Position numbers and translations under genes: made by a program. The notes beneath the pieces were generated by a model, which saw nothing but the letters and a program-made list of their open reading frames with translations, had not been told where the DNA came from and searched no databases. Of a DNA stretch of 64,000 nt, positions 29,087 through 38,166 are shown piece after piece. The stretch is from Verrucomicrobiales bacterium (lineage in GTDB: Bacteria; Verrucomicrobiota; Verrucomicrobiia; Verrucomicrobiales; DEV007): positions 333,131 through 397,130 of the forward strand of contig JARGPJ010000004.1 in assembly GCA_029212615.1 (NCBI GenBank), given 5' to 3'. Position 1 is the stretch's first letter, and the number at the start of each line of letters is the position of its first letter.

Positions 29087-29869
29087 TCAGGTGGAGGGAA
29101 GGTTAAGGTTCTCCCAGTGGTGGCTCTCAAGAGGAGCCGATTCTGTTTTTGCTGACTCGATGAAGGCGGCGAGAGCGTCAGTCATTTCCTGAAAGAGTGA
29201 CTCACCACGGGTTGCAGTGCCCAGAGAAGGGCTTCCGGTAAGACCGTTGAGACTGGTTTGAGCAACGGGATAGCTGAAGACTGTTCCGCCGGTCCTGTCC
29301 GGATCATCTTCGACCAGATCCATGCGGACCAGATCGGGTGTCAGGTAGAGCAGGAGGTCCGTTTCCGCTTTGTTGGCATGCAGGTCTTCGGCATCCGAGA
29401 TGAAATAGGACCAGACCTCGTCAGAGACCTGAAAGGTGTGTTTAAGTCCTATTTGCAGCTTTCCGAAAAACCGGAGGCGGATCTTTTCAATTGCGACACG
29501 AAGCGAGGAATCATTTCCGAAGTGGCTGTTCACCAGGAGGATCTTTTTCCATCCTGTCGCCACCGCCCAGTCCGCGATCTCTTCGATCTGATGGATGAAT
29601 GTCTCGTGCGTGAGCGAGAAAGTACCCGTCCATTTATTCGTGTGGCCGGAAGAAACGGTGTAGGCAATTGCGGGCAGGACCGGAATGCCGGCTTTGGCAC
29701 AAGCAGCGTGTGAGAGGGCCCTGGCGATCACGGTGTCGCAGTTGATCGGAAGGTGAGGCCCGTGCTGTTCTGTTGCCCCGATTGGTAAAACAAGAAAGCC
29801 GTCGACCTCGTCCCTGATCTTTTCGACCTCAGGCCAGGGCAGATTTTCCAGTTGGATAGTAGATTCCAT
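29087..29869 (-). CDS. creatininase-family amidohydrolase
   Basis: 260 residues, full length for the family, cytoplasmic. Metal ligands are visible: Glu and His in GATEQHGPHLP (about 32-42), Asp in INCDTV, the NSHFGND loop in place of the usual NGHGGN, and EDLHANKAETD matching DxHAGxxET. Family members are metal-dependent cyclic-amide or amide hydrolases, including creatinine amidohydrolase, FAPy deformylase and mycofactocin peptidase. Next to guanidine-type genes a creatinine-like or other guanidino-lactam substrate is attractive, but that is inference. It lies 8 bases downstream of the ATPase gene and 2 bases upstream of the ligase. Confidence 0.88.
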   Translation of the reverse strand: MESTIQLENLPWPEVEKIRDEVDGFLVLPIGATEQHGPHLPINCDTVIARALSHAACAKAGIPVLPAIAYTVSSGHTNKWTGTFSLTHETFIHQIEEIADWAVATGWKKILLVNSHFGNDSSLRVAIEKIRLRFFGKLQIGLKHTFQVSDEVWSYFISDAEDLHANKAETDLLLYLTPDLVRMDLVEDDPDRTGGTVFSYPVAQTSLNGLTGSPSLGTATRGESLFQEMTDALAAFIESAKTESAPLESHHWENLNLPST

Positions 29870-29877
29870 AGCCCTGT

Positions 29878-30777
29878 CTACTCGACGTCATCTCCTTCTT
29901 TGGTCATTCGCGGGAAATGAAGTTCGTCATCTCCACCTTTGTTTTTCGGATGGATCAACTCATCGATGCGATGCTTTGTTGCGATGAACTCGGGGCTGAC
30001 GAATTGATCAACGGTCCTCGGACGGGGAACCGGCACCTCGATGATTTCATCCACTTCCCCGGGATTCGCTTTCAGGACCAGGATACGATCAGAGAGATAG
30101 GTAGCTTCGTCGAGATCGTGAGTGATAAAGAGAATGGTGATGTCGAGATTCTTCCAAATCTTTAAGAGGTAACTCTGCATCTGGCAGCGAGTCTGGGCAT
30201 CGAGAGCGCCAAAGGGCTCATCCATGAGGAGGATGCGGGGACGGTTGGCGAGAGCGCGTGCGATCGCGACGCGTTGCTTCATTCCACCGGACAATTGGTG
30301 GGGGTAACTGTTCTCGAACTTCGAGAGGCCAACCATTTCGATCCACTGCCTTGCTTCCGACTCTACCGTTGCCCCTTTTTGCCCGGCCATTTTGGGACCG
30401 AACAAGACGTTCTGTTTGACCGTGAGCCAGGGGAAAAGTGTATAGCTCTGAAAGACCATGCCGCGGTCAGGGCCGGGGCCGGCGACAGGGTTTCCGTCGA
30501 GAAGGACCGCGCCACTCGTCTCAGATTCGAGGCCGGCAAGGATTCGAATGAGGGTGGACTTTCCGCATCCGGAGGGTCCGATGACGCACATGAATTCCCG
30601 GCGGTAGACTTCAAAATCGATCGAATTAAGCGCGGTTACGTCGCCATTCTGTGAAGGGAAGATTTTGGTAAGGTTTTTGACCGAGAGTACTACGGGACGT
30701 TCTTTCAGTTTGCTGAAGCGGGCGCTTACTTCAGGAGACTGCGTCCGGTAGTCGAGAATATCAGTGGGAGGTGTCAT
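29878..30777 (-). CDS. ABC transporter ATPase, SsuB/TauB type
   Basis: 299 residues. Walker [14 protein letters not shown] (about 72-84), Q-loop [10 protein letters not shown], signature [15 protein letters not shown], Walker [14 protein letters not shown] and the switch His in ITHDLDEA are intact. It energises the neighbouring permease (21 bases upstream) and, as the only ATPase of the island, probably also the permease at 23773. The N-terminal 30 residues before the ABC core and a C-terminal tail of about 40 charged residues exceed the usual SsuB length slightly. Confidence 0.95.
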   Translation of the reverse strand: MTPPTDILDYRTQSPEVSARFSKLKERPVVLSVKNLTKIFPSQNGDVTALNSIDFEVYRREFMCVIGPSGCGKSTLIRILAGLESETSGAVLLDGNPVAGPGPDRGMVFQSYTLFPWLTVKQNVLFGPKMAGQKGATVESEARQWIEMVGLSKFENSYPHQLSGGMKQRVAIARALANRPRILLMDEPFGALDAQTRCQMQSYLLKIWKNLDITILFITHDLDEATYLSDRILVLKANPGEVDEIIEVPVPRPRTVDQFVSPEFIATKHRIDELIHPKNKGGDDELHFPRMTKEGDDVE

Positions 30778-30797
30778 GGTTGGAGGGAGGTCGTGTT

Positions 30798-32192
30798 TCA
30801 GGTAGTGCCGGAGGCTGACCGGTTGGTGAGAAGTCGAAGAACAAGGCGGGGGATAAACAGGACTGCTTTGAGGATCGGATGAGAGGCTGCCTTGGTTCCG
30901 TCTTCGGTGTAGGGGAAGACAAGCCCCTTGATCAGAGACAGAATCTGGTCAGTGAAAAATCCGATCAGACCAATGAGAATGATGATGGGGAAAACCATGT
31001 CGAAGTTGCGAAAGCGTCCCTGTGTTTCGATGAATTCAGTGAGGCCGCTTTTGACCCCGACCAGTTCGGCAATGACGAGCCACGTCCAGGCCCATCCGAG
31101 GAGAATGCGAAGGTCGTCGTAGAGATTTGGCAGGATGCCCGGGACAACCACCCGGGTGAGAAGTTGGCGCTGACTTGCACCCAGGGTCTGGGCCGCCTCG
31201 AGCAGTGGCATATCGAGGCGGCGGGTCGTATTCGCGGTGACGAGGACAAGTTGGAAGAAAGTGCCGACAAAAACCAGGGCGATCTTAGGCGCATCGTTGG
31301 CAAGAAAAATGGCGACTAACAGGGTGCTGAAGGTCGGCGCGGGCATGTAGCGGAAGAAGTCCGTGAACGGTTCGACGAGACGCGAGAAAAAGGGGTAGGT
31401 GCCGCAGACCACTCCGATGGGAACACCCACGAGTGCAGCGAGGCAGAATCCGCCGAAGACGATCTGCAGAGAATGGCCGATTCGTTGAACCATCGAGGGA
31501 CGGTCACCGTCGGCCGGGATGCTGAAGACTTTAACTCCGGCGGCGAGGACCTGATCTGGAGCGGGGAGATAGTCAGGGTTGGACGTTTTTCCCTGCGGGA
31601 TAAGACTGAGGAGGGGCGTGGAGACGAAATTGTCTGAGACGTAGTTAGGAGCGATGGCGCTCATCGCTTTCCAGTTATCCTCCACGATCGCCAGATTCTC
31701 TTCGCTGAGGGAGGGCGATTTAAGACGACGACTGCTGGAGGCCAGTTCACCCCAGGCATGATAGATGGCTTCGTCATCGGTAGCCTGGTCATCTTTAATC
31801 CATTTATTCTGAATCAAGAGGGGGACGAGGTGGCGGAGAACTTTCTTGTTGGCCCGCCGGACGGAGCTTTCGGAGGCGCCTGCGAGGGGATCGTCGGAAC
31901 TCAGTTGTTTCTTAAGGTCTTCGTTCTGGGATCGCACGGCTTCCTGGAACTCCGGAAAATAGGATTTGCTGACCCGGTCGCCCGCGACGTAGACCGTGGA
32001 AACGTCAGCGCGGTTGGCGGAAAGTTGGAGTTGGACGTCAGGATGCCAGAGGAAGGGCAGGTAGCTGACAGCTGCCCAGATGAGAAGCGGAAGCGCAAAT
32101 GAGACGATCGTGAGAACCGAGGACCGTTGGGGCGAAAGCTCCCGTCGAACTGCAAACCAGGGTTCGCGCGCTTTTTTCAGAGAACCTGACAT
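30798..32192 (-). CDS. ABC transporter permease with large periplasmic insertion
   Basis: 464 residues, far longer than the usual 250-300. The first membrane segment (about 26-47) is followed by a soluble stretch of about 165 residues (50-215) before the standard permease core begins ([19 protein letters not shown]). The core has an EAA loop ([20 protein letters not shown]) and about six segments. This architecture is known from permeases next to urea carboxylase genes. The insertion probably folds in the periplasm and may contact the binding protein. It is 77 bases downstream of the binding-protein gene and 20 bases upstream of the ATPase gene. Confidence 0.92.
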   Translation of the reverse strand: MSGSLKKAREPWFAVRRELSPQRSSVLTIVSFALPLLIWAAVSYLPFLWHPDVQLQLSANRADVSTVYVAGDRVSKSYFPEFQEAVRSQNEDLKKQLSSDDPLAGASESSVRRANKKVLRHLVPLLIQNKWIKDDQATDDEAIYHAWGELASSSRRLKSPSLSEENLAIVEDNWKAMSAIAPNYVSDNFVSTPLLSLIPQGKTSNPDYLPAPDQVLAAGVKVFSIPADGDRPSMVQRIGHSLQIVFGGFCLAALVGVPIGVVCGTYPFFSRLVEPFTDFFRYMPAPTFSTLLVAIFLANDAPKIALVFVGTFFQLVLVTANTTRRLDMPLLEAAQTLGASQRQLLTRVVVPGILPNLYDDLRILLGWAWTWLVIAELVGVKSGLTEFIETQGRFRNFDMVFPIIILIGLIGFFTDQILSLIKGLVFPYTEDGTKAASHPILKAVLFIPRLVLRLLTNRSASGTT

Positions 32193-32269
32193 CTTTTTAG
32201 GAGGAATGAGAGAGAGTCAGTCACACCGGGGCCATTGCCGACCCCGGTGTTGAACCAACATGAAATCGA

Positions 32270-33289
32270 TTACTCGGCGTCCATTTCCTCGAGAACTTCG
32301 AGGGTCAGGCTCGGGTCAAAGTATTTGTCGATGTCGAGAGCCTTTTCGTAGGCTTCAAAAGTGACGTTGAAGTCGTCCGAGATTTTGGTGGACCCATAGA
32401 CGGAATCGAGGCCTTCACCTTTTTCCCAGATCGGCGTTACTTCTTCTCCGGTGAGAATGTAGGTGCCGGCAAGGAAGGGTTCGTACTCGTCAGGAGAAAC
32501 GGAAACACGGGAAGAAAGAATCTCGAGCGTTTCGTCGAGGTTCTCTTCGTCCTTGATGAATTCCACGATGCGATACCAGACTTTGAGAACCTTCTTCCAC
32601 TCATCGCGGCGCTTCTCGAGACTTTCAGGGTCGACGAACATGATGTCGTAGATGATGCCGGGGGCGTCAGCTGAGGTGAAGATCGGCTTAGACCCCGGGA
32701 CAAGCTTGAGCGCTTCGCCGGAGCTTGGCTGCCAGGCGGAAACGGCGTCAACCGCGCCGGAGGCGAGGACTTGAGGTGTTTCGTTCGTCGGTGTGTTCAC
32801 CGTGGTGACGGAGTCTTCCTCCATTCCGTTCATCTCCATGGCTTTGAGCAGAAGGAGGTGAGGGACAAATCCCTCTTCGAGACCCACTTTCGTGCCGGCA
32901 AGATCCTTGACCGTTTCGATTCCGGGTTTTGCGACAAGCATGTCATTGCCGTTGGAGTAGTCGTTAATGAGAATGCCGACGGATGGTTTTCCCGTAGCTC
33001 CCACGACGAGGGCGTCGCCGTTCGTCATGCCGACGGCATCGAGTTGGCCTGCGGCGTAAGCGTCCATCGACGCGACGTAGTCATACCACTCGAAGGAGAC
33101 CTCTACGCCTTCTTCAGCGAACCACTCCTTTTTGATGCCGACTTCCCAGGCGACCCATCCCGGCCAGTCGCTGTAGCCTATTTTGAGCGGCTCTGCCGAA
33201 GCAGGAGCCGTGAAGAGCGCCGCTCCTGCAAGGAAGGCGCTGATTGTGAGGCACTTTTTCCAAGTGCGGATCATTGATTGGATCATCAT
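32270..33289 (-). CDS. ABC transporter substrate-binding protein, urea-carboxylase-region type
   Basis: 339 residues, first gene of the island. A signal peptide ends at [10 protein letters not shown] (about residue 32), so the mature protein is periplasmic and not lipidated. The NMT1/TauA-type domain starts [15 protein letters not shown], with [34 protein letters not shown] and [12 protein letters not shown]. It fits the family of periplasmic binding proteins found in urea/guanidine carboxylase regions. Substrate is likely guanidine, urea or a related amidine; unproven. Two start codons (ATG ATG, 33289 and 33286) are adjacent; the first is used here. A palindromic operator lies 45 bases upstream. 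Confidence 0.92.
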   Translation of the reverse strand: MMIQSMIRTWKKCLTISAFLAGAALFTAPASAEPLKIGYSDWPGWVAWEVGIKKEWFAEEGVEVSFEWYDYVASMDAYAAGQLDAVGMTNGDALVVGATGKPSVGILINDYSNGNDMLVAKPGIETVKDLAGTKVGLEEGFVPHLLLLKAMEMNGMEEDSVTTVNTPTNETPQVLASGAVDAVSAWQPSSGEALKLVPGSKPIFTSADAPGIIYDIMFVDPESLEKRRDEWKKVLKVWYRIVEFIKDEENLDETLEILSSRVSVSPDEYEPFLAGTYILTGEEVTPIWEKGEGLDSVYGSTKISDDFNVTFEAYEKALDIDKYFDPSLTLEVLEEMDAE

Positions 33290-33334
33290 AAGTTCAGTTG
33301 GTTTTCTGTTTGCTGATTAACAACTGTCAAATTC

Positions 33335-33363
33335 GTATTACGAAATTTCAGTGAACGTATTAC
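33335..33363 (-). promoter_or_regulatory. operator upstream of the importer, matching the NikR-like site
   Basis: Two GTATTAC heptamers (33335-33341 and 33357-33363) separated by 15 bases. The pair matches the operator before the NikR-like regulator (GTAATAC-N14-GTATTAC) in half-site sequence and spacing within one base; GTATTAC and GTAATAC differ only at the central base. TTGTCA and TTGACA elements on the minus strand flank it, but no good -10 is seen. It lies 46-74 bases upstream of the binding-protein start, the likely head of the island transcript. Confidence 0.6.
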
Positions 33364-33560
33364 TTTGATTGACAATGACTTACAAAAGCATAACCCGTGC
33401 CATCCCTGACTTGGCGGGGCTTTGGGGCGCGGGGTGGCGCCGCGACTGGTTCAAGATCAGCGGGTCTGGTCCCGCAAAGTTTTTTCGCGAAAGCTTCCGG
33501 ATCTATCGATATCGCAGCTTGCTTTCAGGCCGGTGACCCGTTGAATAAACCGAAGCCAAC

Positions 33561-34607
33561 ATGTCTATTCCGCTCGCGACCTACGTTCACCACCTCGACC
33601 CCTTTGCGATCCAGTTTACCGAAACCTTCGGGATTCGTTGGTATGGATTGGCTTATGTGGGGGGATTCTTCGCTGCGTTTTTATTACTGCGCTGGTTTGT
33701 CAAGCTGGGCGCTTCGGAGCTGAAGGAAGAGCAAGTCGGCGATTTTGTGACAATCGTGGCCCTTCTCGGGACGATGCTGGGCGGGCGCCTCGGCTATATG
33801 CTGCTTTATAATTTCGGGGAACTGGCGGCCAATCCGCTCAGCTTCTTTGACTTCCTCGGCGGGGGAATGTCGAGTCACGGGGGAATTGCCGGGATGTGTC
33901 TCGCAGCGTGGGGATACGCGCGTTATACGAAAAAATCCTGGCTTGGACTTGGTGATAACCTCGTGGTGGTGGCGCCCCTCGGTGTTTTCTTCGGACGCAT
34001 CGCCAATTTCATCAATGGCGAGCTCTTCGGCCGACCCACGGAGAGTTCGTGGGCGATGAAGTTTCCGGACGAGTTACATGAACTCAAAGCGACTCCGGGC
34101 GGGGGCAGGGACTGGGTCTTCTCGACCGAGAGCCTTCGGGAGCTGGCGGCAAAAGGGAAAGACCTCGTGCCCGATCTCGGTGCAAAAGTGGATCACGCGG
34201 TATCTGCCGCGATCGCAAGCGGTCAGAATGCCCATTTTGCGGTGGTGGATTTGATCACTGAAGCCTCGCGCGAGAATGAAGGTTTCCGCGCTCTGCTGGG
34301 CGAAATGCTGACTCCCAGGCATCCGTCGCAGTTATACGAGGCGGTGGTGGAAGGCTTGCTTCCTTTTGCTGTCCTTCTTTTGATTCGTTTGAAGTGGAAG
34401 AATCTCTACCACGGAATCATCACGGGCATTTTCTTCATCATCTATGCGATCGGGCGCATTGCGGTAGAGAATTTTCGTGAGCCGGACGCTGAACACATCA
34501 TGGGGCTGACCCGGGGGCAGTTTTATTCGACGTTCATGATCGGGATCGGAATTGCCTTTCTGGCCTTTGCCTTCGTGAGAAAAAGGCGGAATCAGCTGCC
34601 GGCCTAA
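33561..34607 (+). CDS. lgt: phosphatidylglycerol-prolipoprotein diacylglyceryl transferase
   Basis: Inner-membrane enzyme that attaches diacylglycerol from phosphatidylglycerol to the lipobox Cys of prolipoproteins. 348 residues; bacterial Lgt is usually 260-300. About seven membrane segments; the conserved core GGGMSSHGGIAGM, the signature GRIANFINGELFGRPTE (Arg and Asn and Glu of the active site) and TPRHPSQLYEA are present. Between the last two, a soluble stretch of roughly 70 residues (ELHELKATPGGGRDW onward) is inserted and looks lineage-specific. It starts divergent to the island; ileS follows 80 bases downstream and lspA is nearby. Confidence 0.95.
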   Translation: MSIPLATYVHHLDPFAIQFTETFGIRWYGLAYVGGFFAAFLLLRWFVKLGASELKEEQVGDFVTIVALLGTMLGGRLGYMLLYNFGELAANPLSFFDFLGGGMSSHGGIAGMCLAAWGYARYTKKSWLGLGDNLVVVAPLGVFFGRIANFINGELFGRPTESSWAMKFPDELHELKATPGGGRDWVFSTESLRELAAKGKDLVPDLGAKVDHAVSAAIASGQNAHFAVVDLITEASRENEGFRALLGEMLTPRHPSQLYEAVVEGLLPFAVLLLIRLKWKNLYHGIITGIFFIIYAIGRIAVENFREPDAEHIMGLTRGQFYSTFMIGIGIAFLAFAFVRKRRNQLPA

Positions 34608-34687
34608 GATCCTGCGGGGTCTGCCTTCCCCTTTGACCCCCTGCATCGCGGGTGCTACTTTCGGCGCCTTTCCCACCTGCAATATTT

Positions 34688-37438
34688 ATGAGCGATCAAG
34701 ACGGCGCGACCAGTTATAAAGCGACCCTGAATCTTCCCGAAACTGATTTCCCCATGCGGGGTGATCTCGTGAAACGCGAGCCTGCCCGCCTCGAAGGCTG
34801 GGAAAAGAGCGAGTTGTACGAAAAGATCATTGCGAAGCGGAAAGCGGCTGACTCCCCGCGATACATTCTTCATGACGGTCCTCCGTTTGCGAACGGTGAT
34901 GTTCACATGGGGACGGCTTTAAATAAGGTGCTCAAGGACCTTGTCATGAAGAGTAAATCCATGGCCGGTTTTGAGTGTCCCTATGTCCCCGGGTGGGATT
35001 GTCACGGCCTGCCGATTGAGTTCAAGGTAGTGAAAGAGTCGAAAGGACTCGAACCTGCTGAGATCCGGCGCCGTTCCGAGGCCTTTGCCCGCGAGTACAT
35101 CGACATTCAGCGAAAATCATTTCGCCGCCTTGGTGTTCTCGGTGATTGGGACAATCCCTATCTGACTCTTGCTCCGGAGTATGAGGCTGACATCATTCGT
35201 GTCTTTGCGACGCTGGTTGATAAAGGACTGGTCTATCAGTCCAAGAAGCCGGTGCAGTGGAGCTACGGTGCCCAGACTGCGCTTGCGGAGGCGGAAGTGG
35301 AGTATGAAGACGTAAAAGACATTGCGATCTTTGTGAAGTTTCCGCTCGTGACGGGCGAGCATGCCAATGACGCCTCCATGGTGATCTGGACGACGACCCC
35401 GTGGACCCTCCCGGCGAACCTCGGGATCGCGGTGCACCCCCGTTTCACCTACCTGAAAGGCGAGTTCACCCATGAAGAGAAAGGGATCACGGAGCGATTT
35501 ATCATCGTTAAAGAGCTCATCGAAGCCTTCGAAGCAAAGACGGGTTTTGCTCCTTCCGGGGAACTGACCGAGATCAAAGGGGAAGCGCTTGAGGGAGCAG
35601 AGGCGCAGCATCCATTTCTCGATCGAACCTCGAAAGTGATTCTGGCTGAGTTTGTCACGACGGAGACAGGAACCGGAGCAGTTCACATCGCGCCCGGACA
35701 CGGTAGCGATGATTACCTTGCCGGACAACAGAATGATCTCGGCCTCCTCTCGCCGGTTGATGACGAAGGGAATTTCACGGACGAAGTCGGTGTTCCCGAG
35801 CTCGTCGGACAACACGTTCACGAATCGAATATTCCCATCATCAAGATCCTGGCCGGAAAAGGTGCGCTGGTGGGGAAAGAAAAATATCTTCACAGTTACC
35901 CGCATTGCTGGCGATCAAAGACGCCTATTATCTTCCGTTCGGTGCCGCAGTTCTTCATTCGTATCAATGAGTTGCGTGAAACCGCACTCGGCGAAATTGA
36001 CCGGGTTGAGTGGCTTCCCCATTGGGGTCGCAACCGCATCCACGGAACCGTGGAATCGCGCCCGGACTGGTGTATCTCACGCCAGCGCACCTGGGGCGTG
36101 CCGCTGCCTGTGTTCTATCTTCCGGGTGAGGAGCTTCCTAATATCGATGCTGATCTGGCGCGCCAGGTCGCGGATGTCACCGAGGAAGGTGGCACGAACC
36201 TCTGGTTTGAGCATGACGACGCCTGGTGGGCGGACAAGCTGGGACTCCCTGAAGGGACGCGTCGCTGCACCGATACGCTTGATGTCTGGATTGATTCAGG
36301 ATCAAGCCATGTCGCGGTCATGGATCGCCATCCTGAATTGAGTTGCCCCGCCGATCTCTACCTGGAAGCCACGGATCAGCACCGTGGTTGGTTTCAAAGC
36401 TCTCTCATGCTGAGCGTTGCGGTTCGTGATGCCGCACCCTACAAAACGGTGATGACTCACGGATTTGTTGTCGACCAGGATAAGAAAAAGATTTCCAAAT
36501 CCGCCGCCCAGAAAGCGGGTAAACCGGTCGACGCCGCCTATTTCTACAACAAATACGGGGCCGACATTCTCCGACTCTGGGTCAGCAGCGTTGACTGGCA
36601 GAACGAGGTTCCCTTTGGCGAGGACCTCTTTAAGCAAACCGCGGAGCCATATCGGCGCTTCCGGAATACCCTTCGTATTCTCCTCGCGAACCTGCATGAC
36701 TTTGATACGGACAAAGACGCCGTGTCGCCGGCTGAACTGACGCTTGTTGATCGCTGGATCATGGAGCGACTCAGTGAGGTGATCACTGAATGCGAGGCGG
36801 CCTACGAAGCATTCGAGTTCCGTAAGGTCTTCAATACCCTGAATCAGTTTTGCGCGGTCGATCTCAGCGCCTTCTATGTCGATATCACAAAGGATCGCAT
36901 GTATTGCGATGCTCCGGATTCGACCCGCCGCCGTGCCACTCAGACGACGATGCATCAAGTCTTCGAATCGCTGGTGAAGCTGATTGCTCCGATCCTGGCC
37001 TACACCGCTGACGAGGCCTGGGAATTTGCCGGGCACGATACCTCGGTGCATTTGGAAACCTTTCCGGAAGCGGATGAAGCCTTTGCCGGTAATGCAGCTA
37101 CCGAAGCGGTTGAGGAGTTGAAGCGCCTTCGTGATCTCGCCCAGGTGGCGATCGATGCCGCCGTGAAAGGGGAGGCCTTCAAGAAGCGCGAGTGCGCAGC
37201 CGTTCAGTTCGCTTTGCCGGCGGATGATCCTGCGCGAACTGTCCTCGAGAATTCGCCCGAAGAAGCCCTGGAGTTTCTCATGGTATCGAAATTCACGATC
37301 GAAGACGCCTCAGGAGAAGCTGCCGCCAGCGTGGTGGTTACCGATGAGGAGGAATGCCCCCGCTGCCGACGATCAGTTCCGGTTTCTTCTAAAAGCGGCC
37401 TTTGCGTACGATGCGAAGAAGTCATGAACTCTCATTGA
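34688..37438 (+). CDS. ileS: isoleucyl-tRNA synthetase
   Basis: Class I synthetase charging tRNA-Ile. 916 residues from ATG 34688; the longer frame starts earlier but lacks support. The HIGH motif reads HMGTALNK (about 74) within DGPPFANGDVHMGTA, the editing domain follows (about 200-400), the KMSKS motif reads KKISKSAAQKAG (near 610) and GADILRLWVSS follows. The C-terminus carries a zinc-binding pair of CPRC and CVRC. It is 10 bases upstream of lspA, the classic ileS-lspA pairing. No Shine-Dalgarno is seen. Confidence 0.97.
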   Translation: MSDQDGATSYKATLNLPETDFPMRGDLVKREPARLEGWEKSELYEKIIAKRKAADSPRYILHDGPPFANGDVHMGTALNKVLKDLVMKSKSMAGFECPYVPGWDCHGLPIEFKVVKESKGLEPAEIRRRSEAFAREYIDIQRKSFRRLGVLGDWDNPYLTLAPEYEADIIRVFATLVDKGLVYQSKKPVQWSYGAQTALAEAEVEYEDVKDIAIFVKFPLVTGEHANDASMVIWTTTPWTLPANLGIAVHPRFTYLKGEFTHEEKGITERFIIVKELIEAFEAKTGFAPSGELTEIKGEALEGAEAQHPFLDRTSKVILAEFVTTETGTGAVHIAPGHGSDDYLAGQQNDLGLLSPVDDEGNFTDEVGVPELVGQHVHESNIPIIKILAGKGALVGKEKYLHSYPHCWRSKTPIIFRSVPQFFIRINELRETALGEIDRVEWLPHWGRNRIHGTVESRPDWCISRQRTWGVPLPVFYLPGEELPNIDADLARQVADVTEEGGTNLWFEHDDAWWADKLGLPEGTRRCTDTLDVWIDSGSSHVAVMDRHPELSCPADLYLEATDQHRGWFQSSLMLSVAVRDAAPYKTVMTHGFVVDQDKKKISKSAAQKAGKPVDAAYFYNKYGADILRLWVSSVDWQNEVPFGEDLFKQTAEPYRRFRNTLRILLANLHDFDTDKDAVSPAELTLVDRWIMERLSEVITECEAAYEAFEFRKVFNTLNQFCAVDLSAFYVDITKDRMYCDAPDSTRRRATQTTMHQVFESLVKLIAPILAYTADEAWEFAGHDTSVHLETFPEADEAFAGNAATEAVEELKRLRDLAQVAIDAAVKGEAFKKRECAAVQFALPADDPARTVLENSPEEALEFLMVSKFTIEDASGEAAASVVVTDEEECPRCRRSVPVSSKSGLCVRCEEVMNSH

Positions 37439-37448
37439 AGCCTTCCCG

Positions 37449-37955
37449 ATGAAATTGCTTCTCTATATTACCCTGCCGCTCTTCATTCTGGATCAGGTCA
37501 CCAAGGCCTGGATCCTGAAACGTTTCCCCGAGTATCCGTCGCCGGAAGTGATTGAGGTGATCCCGGATTTTTTCAATCTCGTTCGGGTTCACAACACGGG
37601 GATGGCTTTTGGAATGTTCAACGGCAATCCCTATGCAAACTGGATTTTCGGAGCGATTGGAGTGCTTGCGATTGCCGGCATCGTCACGCTTTGGCGAAAG
37701 AACGCTTTTCCCGATCGGGTGTCGAAAGTTTCCGCCGCGCTGCTCATCAGTGGGATTCTCGGTAATTTCACCGACCGGGCCCTTCCCGGTCGCGGCTATG
37801 TCGTCGATTTCCTTGATTTTCAGCCTCCCTTTTACGGAAGACTCTTTCCAACTTCAGGAGGGCACTTTCCTTCTTTCAATGTCGCAGACTCCTGCATTTG
37901 TGTCGCTGCTGCCTTGTTGATCATCTCAGCATTTCGTCAGCCAAAGGAGGCATAG
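37449..37955 (+). CDS. lspA: lipoprotein signal peptidase (signal peptidase II)
   Basis: Inner-membrane aspartyl protease that cleaves the signal peptide from diacylglyceryl prolipoproteins, acting after Lgt. 168 residues and about four membrane segments. The catalytic Asp pair is in GNFTDRALPGRGYVVDFLDF and FNVADSCICVAAALLI; the HNTGMAFGMF segment is conserved. It has a longer loop (QPPFYGRLFPTSGGHFPS) between the two Asp motifs than E. coli LspA. Preceded at 10 bases by ileS. Confidence 0.96.
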   Translation: MKLLLYITLPLFILDQVTKAWILKRFPEYPSPEVIEVIPDFFNLVRVHNTGMAFGMFNGNPYANWIFGAIGVLAIAGIVTLWRKNAFPDRVSKVSAALLISGILGNFTDRALPGRGYVVDFLDFQPPFYGRLFPTSGGHFPSFNVADSCICVAAALLIISAFRQPKEA

Positions 37956-37988
37956 CCAAACGTATCCTTTTGCTCGTAGACTGTTTTC

Positions 37989-38117
37989 ATGAGAATGAAG
38001 GGTTTCATCGGTCTCGCGATTGTCTTTGCGATTGGTTTCCTTCTCATCGGGCTGACTAAGTGCGGCTACGACAAATTGGAGGAGCTTCAGGAGGCTGAGG
38101 CCGTATCCGAAGAGTGA
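37989..38117 (+). CDS. small single-span membrane protein
   Basis: 42 residues from ATG 37989 to TGA 38117. One hydrophobic segment (FIGLAIVFAIGFLLIGL) is followed by TKCGYDKL and an acidic C-terminus (EELQEAEAVSEE). The Cys may be a weak lipobox (IGLTKC). It lies 33 bases after lspA and before the FKBP gene. It is too short for a family assignment; hydrophobic composition and the clean start and stop suggest it is real. Confidence 0.5.
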   Translation: MRMKGFIGLAIVFAIGFLLIGLTKCGYDKLEELQEAEAVSEE

Positions 38118-38166
38118 TCCTGTTTTCTCTTTCGTTTTCCCGTTTTCGATGGCAGTTTCGCCGCTC

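Noticed and set aside
33290..33560. Guanidine-I riboswitch before the importer
   Set aside because: I looked for the conserved ykkC-type elements in the leader and did not find them; only the palindromic operator is supported.
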